Assembly: GCA_905372445.1 (NCBI GenBank) | Contig: CAJPPF010000069.1 | Coordinates: 1-10,905 of the forward strand | Direction of reading: 5' to 3' | Source: an uncultured Prevotella sp. | GTDB taxonomy: Bacteria > Bacteroidota > Bacteroidia > Bacteroidales > Bacteroidaceae | DNA: 10,905 nucleotides | Shown: in pieces, positions 4,559 to 10,905 of the stretch | How positions within the stretch are numbered: the first letter of the stretch is position 1 | Layout: each line of letters opens with the position of its first letter | Made by a program: the position numbers and the translations under genes | Notes under the pieces: model-generated | Databases searched by the model: none | What the model saw: the letters and a program-made list of their open reading frames with translations, nothing else | Told to the model about the DNA's origin: nothing

Positions 4559-7500
4559 ATGAAGAAGTTATTTTTTATTGCGCTCTCTGCGCTATTCTCT
4601 TTGCAGACTGTCGGTGCACAGACTGTCAATCCTTTGTGGCTGCGCGATGTGCAGCTCAGTCCTGACGGACAGCAGATACTGTTTTGTTATAAAGGCGATA
4701 TCTACAAAGTGCCGGCAACCGGCGGTAATACCGTCCGATTAACGACCCAGGACAGTTATGAATGTTCTCCTGTATGGAGCAAAGACGGTAAGAAAGTGGC
4801 GTTTGCCAGCGACCGCCATGGTAATATGGATGTCTTTGTGATGTCGGCAGAAGGCGGTTCGGCTAAGCGTCTGACCTACAACAGTGCGGAAGAGATACCC
4901 CAGAGTTTCTCGCCTGACGATAAGGACATATATTTCGGTGCTACTATTCAGGACCCGTCGTCAAGCGTAATGTTCCCTTCTTCACGCTTGCCAGAACTCT
5001 ACAAGGTTCCTGCTGATGGCGGACGCACGGAGCAGGTTCTTGGAACACCTGCCGAGATGCTCTCGTTTGCAAACGACGGCAAGGGCTTCTATTATCAGGA
5101 CCGCAAAGGTTATGAGGATGAATGGCGCAAGCACCACACATCGAGCATCACACGCGATATATGGTTCTATGACACTCAGAGCGGTAAGCATACCAATCTG
5201 ACGCTTCATGCCGGTGAAGACCGCAACCCTGTTGCAGGTGAGGACGGAACACTGTTCTTCCTCTCCGAGCGTGACGGTGGCAGCATGAATGTTTATGCAA
5301 TGGAAAATCCTTCTGTCGGAGCAGAAATAAAGAAAGTGTCTTCGTTCACCACACATCCGGTACGTTTCCTTAGTGAGGCGGCAGGACTGCTGTGCTACAC
5401 ATACAATGGCGAGATATACACACAGCGACCAGGTGGCGATGCAAAGAAAGTTGACATCAGTCTGACGCGCGACGACGAGTCGCAGTTGGCTGACCTCACT
5501 TTCACTTCTGGAGCAAATGATGCGACAGTGAGCCGTGACGGAAAAGAAGTGGCTTTCGTTGTTCGTGGCGATGTGTTCGTTACTTCGACAGAGTATCGTA
5601 CCACGAAACAGATTTCCAATACTGCCGGTGCAGAGAAAGGAGTTGATTTTGCTCCCGACGGCAGAAGCCTTGTCTATGCCTCAGAACGCGACGGCAACTG
5701 GCAGCTTTACATTGCTAAGATAGGTCGTGATGAAGATCCCAACTTCTCTAATGCGACTATAATAAAGGAAGAGATGTTGATTCCAAGTTCCGATATTGAA
5801 CGTTGCTGGCCTAAGTTCTCGCCTGATGGAAAGAAGGTGGCTTTCATTGAGGACCGCATAAAGCTGAAGGTTGTAGACCTCGCGACAAATATAGTAAGCG
5901 AAGTGACCGACGGCAGTAAGTGGTACGATCAGGAAGGGCAGTTTGAATTTGAGTGGAGTCCTGACGGCAACTGGTTCGTGCTCAATTTCATCGCTCATCA
6001 GCGCGATCCGTATATGGACCAGGGCATCGTCAGTGTCAACGGTGGCGAGATACACCCAATCACTGAGAGCGGATATATGAGTAGTTCGCCTCGGTGGGTA
6101 ATGGACGGCAAGGCAATACTCTTCGAGAGTGAGCGTTACGGTATGCGCAGTCATGCCTCATGGGGCAGTCAGGATGATGTGTTCATGGCTTTCCTGACAC
6201 AAGATGCCTATGACGAGTATCGCCTCTCGGAGGAAGACTATGCTCTGCAGAAAGAGGTGAAGGAAAAGAATAAGAAGAAAGAAGAGGAAGCTGCTAAAGG
6301 AAAGAAAAAGAAGAACAGCAAGAAGGACAAAAAGGCAGACAGCAGCAATGAGGATGATAAAGATAAGGTAAAGCCAATAGAGATACAGTTCGACGGACTT
6401 GCTGACCGCATTGTGCGACTTACACCAAACTCAAGCCGCCTGGGTCAGGCTATCATCGACAAGGACGGCGAGAATCTATACTACTATTCTGCTTTCGAGA
6501 GCGGCTATGACCTGTGGAAGATGAACCTCCGCAAGCATGAGACATCGCTGCTCGATAAGACTGACAGCAGTGATCCTGTGCTTACGATGGATAAGGACGG
6601 AAACATCTATTCGCTCGGCAGCGACAAGATGGTGAAGGTAGACGCAAAGAGCGGAAAGCGCACACCAATCGTATATTCTGCCAAGATGCGTCTTGACCTG
6701 CAGGCTGAGCGTGAGTATATGTATAACCACGTGGCTAAGCAGATAGAGAAAAAGATATTCCGTACAGACTATAACGGTTGTGATTGGCAGATGATGGTGG
6801 AGAACTATCGGCAGTTCCTGCTGCATATCGCCAATAACTATGATTACGCCGAGCTGCTCTCGGAGATTTTGGGTGAGCTTAATGTCTCTCATACCGGCGG
6901 ACGTTACTATGCACGTCCCGACAATGCAGATGCTACAGCTCAACTGGGATTGTTCCTTGAAGCACAAAAGGGTCAGACCGGATATAAGGTCACTGATATC
7001 ATTGCCGGTGGTCCTTTCGACCGTGCTGACAGCAAGCTGAAGGTTGGCGATGTCATCACGTCTATCAATGGAAAGGAGCTTACTGCCGATACCGACATTG
7101 CTCAATTGATGAATCTGCAGGCAGGAAAGAAGACACTTGTCGGCTTCACAGGTGGAGAGGAAGTAGTGCTTCCTATCAGCAACTCCCGTCAGCATGCACT
7201 GATCTATGAGCGCTGGGTGAAGAGTCGCCGTGCCGCTGTCGACAGCCTTTCGCATGGCCGTCTGGGATATGTACACATAGAGGGTATGAACGACCGCTCG
7301 TTCCGTTCTGTATATAGCGATATCTTAGGAAAGTACAACCAGAAAGAAGGTATTGTAATAGACACGCGTAATAATGGCGGCGGTCGTCTGCATGAGGATA
7401 TTGAGATTCTATTCTCCGGTGAACATTATTTCACTCAGGTTATAAGAGGACGCGAGGTCTGTGATATGCCTTCACGCCGTTATAATCATCCTTCAATAAT

Positions 7501-7816
7501 GATACAGGCAGAAGGCAACTACAGTAATGCACATGGCACGCCTTGGGTTTATAGCCATAAAAAGATTGGCAAGCTTGTCGGTGCTCCCGTACCCGGAACA
7601 ATGAGCTCCGTAAACTGGGAAACCCTTCAGGACCGCAGTCTCGTCTTTGGCGTTCCGGTCATCGGCTATCAGCTTCCTGACGGTTCATACCTCGAGAACA
7701 CACAGCTTGAACCAGACATCTACGTACTGAATCGCCCGGAGACTGTTGTCAAGGGTGTTGACTTACAACTCGAAGCTGCAGTGAAAGAACTCCTTAAAGA
7801 GATCGACGCAAAATAA
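4559..7816 (+). CDS. Secreted tricorn-like S41 family peptidase with beta-propeller, PDZ and protease domains
   Basis: This 1085-residue protein has a Sec signal peptide (1-20, likely cut after VGA) with no lipobox, so it should act in the periplasm. TolB/PD40-type propeller blades follow, marked by repeated SPDG-like motifs (34, 325, 365, 421, 467). Next comes a highly charged lysine-rich stretch (about 563-605), a tricorn core region with Ser777-His778 in NVSHTGG, a PDZ domain (about 795-875, LKVGDVITSINGKEL), and an S41 protease domain. That domain holds IDTRNNGGG (934-942), the likely nucleophile Ser989 in NYSNAH, and Glu1046 in YLENTQLEPD. By analogy with archaeal tricorn, Ser, His, Ser and Glu form the active site, so the enzyme looks intact and probably degrades peptides or misfolded proteins. 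It is monocistronic, with its own promoter and terminator. The substrate is unknown. Confidence 0.92.
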   Translation: MKKLFFIALSALFSLQTVGAQTVNPLWLRDVQLSPDGQQILFCYKGDIYKVPATGGNTVRLTTQDSYECSPVWSKDGKKVAFASDRHGNMDVFVMSAEGGSAKRLTYNSAEEIPQSFSPDDKDIYFGATIQDPSSSVMFPSSRLPELYKVPADGGRTEQVLGTPAEMLSFANDGKGFYYQDRKGYEDEWRKHHTSSITRDIWFYDTQSGKHTNLTLHAGEDRNPVAGEDGTLFFLSERDGGSMNVYAMENPSVGAEIKKVSSFTTHPVRFLSEAAGLLCYTYNGEIYTQRPGGDAKKVDISLTRDDESQLADLTFTSGANDATVSRDGKEVAFVVRGDVFVTSTEYRTTKQISNTAGAEKGVDFAPDGRSLVYASERDGNWQLYIAKIGRDEDPNFSNATIIKEEMLIPSSDIERCWPKFSPDGKKVAFIEDRIKLKVVDLATNIVSEVTDGSKWYDQEGQFEFEWSPDGNWFVLNFIAHQRDPYMDQGIVSVNGGEIHPITESGYMSSSPRWVMDGKAILFESERYGMRSHASWGSQDDVFMAFLTQDAYDEYRLSEEDYALQKEVKEKNKKKEEEAAKGKKKKNSKKDKKADSSNEDDKDKVKPIEIQFDGLADRIVRLTPNSSRLGQAIIDKDGENLYYYSAFESGYDLWKMNLRKHETSLLDKTDSSDPVLTMDKDGNIYSLGSDKMVKVDAKSGKRTPIVYSAKMRLDLQAEREYMYNHVAKQIEKKIFRTDYNGCDWQMMVENYRQFLLHIANNYDYAELLSEILGELNVSHTGGRYYARPDNADATAQLGLFLEAQKGQTGYKVTDIIAGGPFDRADSKLKVGDVITSINGKELTADTDIAQLMNLQAGKKTLVGFTGGEEVVLPISNSRQHALIYERWVKSRRAAVDSLSHGRLGYVHIEGMNDRSFRSVYSDILGKYNQKEGIVIDTRNNGGGRLHEDIEILFSGEHYFTQVIRGREVCDMPSRRYNHPSIMIQAEGNYSNAHGTPWVYSHKKIGKLVGAPVPGTMSSVNWETLQDRSLVFGVPVIGYQLPDGSYLENTQLEPDIYVLNRPETVVKGVDLQLEAAVKELLKEIDAK

Positions 7817-7834
7817 ACATTGATAATCCCCAAA

Positions 7835-7858
7835 TCTATTGACCTATTTCGCTTTACA
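7835..7858 (+). repeat. Dispersed repeat unit, copy F
   Basis: It begins 18 bp after the peptidase stop codon and reads TCTATTGACCTATTTCGC, differing from the core at one base, followed by the family's T-rich tail. It marks the upstream side of the DUF6361/PLD cassette, whose downstream side ends in copy H. Confidence 0.7.
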
Positions 7859-7888
7859 CTATCAAGATAGATGAAGTGTATGACATAT

Positions 7889-7933
7889 CCAAGTGTCTTG
7901 AGAGTTTTGTCTCTCGGACACTTGGATTTTTTT
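7889..7933 (+). terminator. Strong intrinsic terminator after the peptidase gene
   Basis: CCAAGTGTC (7889-7897) pairs exactly with GACACTTGG (7917-7925). An inner GAGAG/CTCTC stem (7900-7904 and 7911-7915) extends the hairpin, and it is followed by ATTTTTTT (7926-7933). This is a classic rho-independent terminator ending the peptidase transcript. It leaves only about 40 bp for a promoter of the next gene. Confidence 0.9.
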
Positions 7934-7974
7934 AAAGATTTTGTGCTGCGGAATTAAAGTATAAGAAACACGAT

Positions 7975-9201
7975 ATGCAGATAGGATTCGTAAACTTCAG
8001 CCAAGAAGAATTGGCAAGAAAGAATAAAGTACTGCAGATGGTCAGAGACCAAACAGCTATTGATGAACTTGGCTTGGGCAGAATACGTGATGCTTTTGCA
8101 AACTTGATGTTCCCCGGAATGTCCACCCTGCAACGACGTGCTAAATATTTTGCAGTGATGCCATCTCTCTTCTTTCAGGCAACAAAGAAAAACTACAATA
8201 CTGTTCGCGATGTCAGAAGTCAAATTGTAAAGTGGGAAATCAGGCTTACCGACATGCTTGTGAAAGGAGCTGGTGACGACGAAGATAAGAAAATAGGCAT
8301 CACAGGTCGCTCAATGTTAGAGACGGCAAAGAAAGACCCAAGTAAGTTCGTCAAGTATGACCCAGCATACATCTATATAAATGGGTTGAGGACATACGGC
8401 ATGATTAAGGGAGATGTTGACATCTATCGTCTTATCTTTGAACGAAGTCGGCAATACTCCCAAATAAAGCCGAAGTATAAAGCATCGGAAGAGGGAGAGA
8501 TAAGTGATTCAGAAGACTTCGATGGACTATCGCAGTTCTTCTCAGTGAGTGGAGAAGAGTACGATTTCGACAATGGCGATATTCTTCTATTGGAGCTAAC
8601 GAAACGAGAGGCTGAATACATGAAGAATCATATTGTCAACTCTATGAAGAGTATGAACTCTATGTTAGCATATATCCTACGAAACAATGTTGATATAAAT
8701 CCTGATTATAATGCTCTTGGTACTATCTGGAAAGACATGCCGGACAGTTTTGCTGATTTTATGAAACAATATAGTATGGGACAGCGTTTTTCTCATTTGG
8801 CTTATGTTGTTCAGTTACGCTTCAACTATATTATGGCTGTTTTCAATGAGCAACAAGATGAGGCAGACAAGCTGCAATGTGAGATAAACGAAATAATAGA
8901 ACGATATCCAGATGACTTTACGCACCAAGCTATTGATGACATGTTATTCTTTATTCATGGCAGCGTAACAGAATCTACTGTAATCACTTTCTGTAAGAAA
9001 GCAATACGATTATTAGAAAAACAGTCATGGGACGAACTTGATAATCTTATCATTGCGAGAGAGAAGGCAGTTAAGCCAGGTAGAAACAAACTCAGGAATC
9101 CAAAGTATAAGGGTGAAGAAAGGAAGTGGCCATCAATGCTTTCGTTCAGATGGAATCAGATAGTTTATCAAGTAATAACAGAAATCAGGGAGGCAAAGTA
9201 A
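7975..9201 (+). CDS. DUF6361-like protein of unknown function, first gene of a two-gene cassette
   Basis: The 408-residue product has no signal peptide or membrane segment and should be cytoplasmic. From memory it resembles the DUF6361 family: the N-terminus IGFVNFSQEE, then DELGLGRIRDAFANLMFPG (30-48) and STLQRRAKYFAVMPSLFF (50-67), and a C-terminal LSFRWNQI (389-396). An acidic stretch lies at 171-202. No nuclease, helicase or kinase motif was recognised. Its stop codon directly abuts the start of the PLD-like gene, so the two are surely cotranscribed and may form a complex. Hand counts of 60-base lines give about 28-43% GC in the cassette against about 48-55% in pdxS and the peptidase, consistent with acquired DNA. 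No Shine-Dalgarno or clear TAnnTTTG box precedes the start. A defence role is inference from domain company only. Confidence 0.7.
   Translation: MQIGFVNFSQEELARKNKVLQMVRDQTAIDELGLGRIRDAFANLMFPGMSTLQRRAKYFAVMPSLFFQATKKNYNTVRDVRSQIVKWEIRLTDMLVKGAGDDEDKKIGITGRSMLETAKKDPSKFVKYDPAYIYINGLRTYGMIKGDVDIYRLIFERSRQYSQIKPKYKASEEGEISDSEDFDGLSQFFSVSGEEYDFDNGDILLLELTKREAEYMKNHIVNSMKSMNSMLAYILRNNVDINPDYNALGTIWKDMPDSFADFMKQYSMGQRFSHLAYVVQLRFNYIMAVFNEQQDEADKLQCEINEIIERYPDDFTHQAIDDMLFFIHGSVTESTVITFCKKAIRLLEKQSWDELDNLIIAREKAVKPGRNKLRNPKYKGEERKWPSMLSFRWNQIVYQVITEIREAK
9188..9193 (+). promoter_or_regulatory. Strong Shine-Dalgarno for the PLD-like gene
   Basis: GGGAGG lies 8 bases before the ATG at 9202, inside the last codons of the upstream gene. 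Such a good Shine-Dalgarno is unusual in this window. It supports both the start choice and efficient translation of the second gene from the shared mRNA. Confidence 0.7.
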
Positions 9202-10872
9202 ATGGCAAGGGAACTATTAAAGGACTTGATATACGGAGAACAGCTTGTATCTGACGGTTGTAAAGTAGATTTCGCTGTTGGATTGACGTATTCGCTCAAT
9301 CTTGAAGCTATGCTGACCGTACCTTTAGCCTTTGGCGATTTGGGCGAACTGGACAGCAGCGTAAAGCAGAACCCCGCATTTCTATTGGAGGGAATACGCA
9401 GAAGCAGCGGCAAGATAGCCTTGTTCTGCAATAAGGGAGGAATACATGTTCCAAGTGAGACGAGAACCATTTATTCTCTGTTGGAGTCCAGCATTTTTGA
9501 AGTACAGAATGGCAATGACATATTCTCGAACTTCCATCCTAAGATATGGCTGGTAAAGGAAACGGACAATGAGGGAGAAGAATGGTTAAAGTTATCAGTC
9601 ATGAGTAGAAATCTTGATTTCTCAACCTGTATCGATATATGCTGTTCTATCAGAGGGCGCATTGGTAAAAGTAAAAGCCTTAGAGGAACGGATAGACATA
9701 AACCATTAAAGGAAATGCTAATATGGTTAAGTGAATATGCGACAAAATCCAAAGCTGAAAAAGTATGCTGGTTGGCGGAACAACTCGACTATGTTGATTG
9801 TTTCAGATTAGATGCTCCCTTTCAAACTGAGGATACAGAATGTAATGAGGAAGAGGGATATGATTTCTTTCCATTGGTTTATGGCAAGGAGGAATTCTCT
9901 CCTTATGCAGAGTTTTTGCAGAAGCACATTCCTGGCAACAGAATCCTTGTCGTATCGCCATTTATTGATATTAAGACCTTATCGTGGCTGACATCGCGAA
10001 AGAAAGACTACAATTATGAGAGCAAGAACTCAATATTGATTACACGCAAGGAATATGTTACACAAGCCGTGTTTGACTTATTCGAACAGGTATGGGTACC
10101 AAATGATACAATGATTGATAACACAACAGCCAATGTGAACTTGCATGCAAAAATGTATCTAACGCAGCGGCTAACGGATGACGATCTTGGTTATACCCTA
10201 TATCTGGGAAGTGCCAATGCTACGGTTAATGCGTTTAATAAGAATGTAGAGTTTCTGTTAAGACTGCATTATAAACGCACAACGAATGACAGAATTAAGG
10301 AACTATTAGAAGAGATAACAAGTGAACACCGATTTGTTGTGATGGATGCTCCCAATCCTGAAGCAAGCAATACTCGGTCGAGCAATGAAAAAGAATTGGC
10401 ATTGAAGCGGGCGGTTGGCTGTTTGAGAAAAGCAGTGATTAAGCCAAGCATTAAGCAGGGTTTCTACGACATTGAGTTGTCGGTGAGAGGCAAATACGAT
10501 AGTGATATTCAAATCACACCATTGCAATGTAAGGCGTTGTGGCAGCCTATAAGTAATAAAGTGGAATTCAAAGAACTATCTGCCCATCTTCTTTCTGAAT
10601 TCTATATAATAAGGATTCCTAGTGAAGATAATGGTTTCATTGAATTAGTCGCAAAAATAAGAACCTCCGGAATGCCTGTAAACAGGGATGACGCTATTTA
10701 CCAAAGCATCGTCACAAATAAGGATGAATTGCTAAACTATGTGGCATTTATGCTCAGTAACCGACCTTCAGAGTTTTTATTTGAACAGCATATGATAATG
10801 GGAAGGAACAAGTTTGCTAATGGTAATGTTGTGCAATCAGCGACAATGCCATTATCCCGAATCGGTCATTAG
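9202..10872 (+). CDS. Phospholipase D-like domain protein (putative nuclease), probably truncated at the C-terminus
   Basis: The 556-residue protein has two PLD half-sites. The first is FHPKIWLV (111-118) followed by MSRNLD (134-139). The second is NLHAKMYL (313-320), YLGSANATVNAF (334-345) and NVEFLL (348-353), the H-x-K, GSxN and N-x-E pattern of the PLD superfamily. Several bacterial members, including DISARM DrmC and restriction enzyme BfiI, act in DNA metabolism or defence, so a nuclease role is plausible; lipase activity is not implied. There is no signal peptide. It begins right after the DUF6361-like gene with a strong Shine-Dalgarno. The last five residues, SRIGH, and the stop are encoded within a repeat also found at 1387-1436. 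The native C-terminus may thus have been replaced or lost, or the sequence may end at an assembly break. Confidence 0.8.
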   Translation: MARELLKDLIYGEQLVSDGCKVDFAVGLTYSLNLEAMLTVPLAFGDLGELDSSVKQNPAFLLEGIRRSSGKIALFCNKGGIHVPSETRTIYSLLESSIFEVQNGNDIFSNFHPKIWLVKETDNEGEEWLKLSVMSRNLDFSTCIDICCSIRGRIGKSKSLRGTDRHKPLKEMLIWLSEYATKSKAEKVCWLAEQLDYVDCFRLDAPFQTEDTECNEEEGYDFFPLVYGKEEFSPYAEFLQKHIPGNRILVVSPFIDIKTLSWLTSRKKDYNYESKNSILITRKEYVTQAVFDLFEQVWVPNDTMIDNTTANVNLHAKMYLTQRLTDDDLGYTLYLGSANATVNAFNKNVEFLLRLHYKRTTNDRIKELLEEITSEHRFVVMDAPNPEASNTRSSNEKELALKRAVGCLRKAVIKPSIKQGFYDIELSVRGKYDSDIQITPLQCKALWQPISNKVEFKELSAHLLSEFYIIRIPSEDNGFIELVAKIRTSGMPVNRDDAIYQSIVTNKDELLNYVAFMLSNRPSEFLFEQHMIMGRNKFANGNVVQSATMPLSRIGH

Positions 10873-10905
10873 AGTCCTTGACTGATTTTGTTCGATTGTT
10901 GAGCA
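10856..10905. repeat. Palindromic double copy of the dispersed repeat (copy H)
   Basis: It is identical to 1387-1436 at 47 of 50 positions and in the same orientation, so the pair are direct repeats about 9.47 kb apart. Its own two arms (about 10859-10873 and 10876-10893) form an imperfect palindrome of the repeat core. The PLD-like gene's stop (10870-10872) lies inside it. The window ends within the repeat, so its true length is not visible. Confidence 0.85.

Noticed and set aside
6476..7276. 266-codon minus-strand open frame
   Set aside because: It lies entirely inside the tricorn-like peptidase gene, opposite well-conserved tricorn and PDZ regions; it is a shadow frame.
7517..7537. Possible loss of the catalytic serine in the tricorn-like peptidase
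   Set aside because: A first alignment put Ala at the nucleophile, but NYSNAH lines up with the SNAE/SDGD nucleophile motif of S41 and tricorn enzymes, so Ser989 is retained. Ser777-His778 and Glu1046 are also present.

Overview
The window looks like chromosomal DNA of a Bacteroidales bacterium, most likely Prevotella-like. Evidence: two textbook Bacteroidetes promoters (TTTG, 19-20 bp spacer, TAnnTTTG), few Shine-Dalgarno sites, a tricorn-type S41 peptidase, and a ThiD-like/AraC fusion beside pdxST. No rRNA, tRNA, transposase or CRISPR array was seen. Species assignment is inference.

Layout. (1) Positions 1-3063, plus strand: a vitamin B6 locus. It holds a ThiD/PdxK-like domain fused to an AraC helix-turn-helix (222-1319), then pdxS (1599-2471) and pdxT (2488-3063), which together make pyridoxal 5'-phosphate from glutamine, ribose 5-phosphate and glyceraldehyde 3-phosphate. 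The kinase-like domain lacks its catalytic residue, so the fusion may be a vitamer- or pyrimidine-sensing regulator of pdxST. A leader of about 220 nt with stable hairpins precedes pdxS. (2) Positions 3163-4245, minus strand: an AlkD-type DNA glycosylase gene behind a two-repeat YccF membrane protein gene, convergent with pdxT. (3) Positions 4559-7816, plus strand: a secreted 1085-residue tricorn-like peptidase with its own promoter and a strong intrinsic terminator. (4) Positions 7975-10872, plus strand: an AT-richer two-gene cassette, a DUF6361-like protein directly abutting a protein with two phospholipase D (HxK) motifs. It resembles an accessory or defence-type module, but that role is unproven.

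Between most of these blocks lies a dispersed repeat with core CTATTGACCGATTTCG. Six single copies and two palindromic double copies are visible. The double copies (1387-1436 and 10856-10905) match at 47 of 50 bases and flank 9.4 kb. The second supplies the last codons and stop of the PLD-like gene, so that gene is probably truncated, or the sequence was broken at a repeat during assembly.
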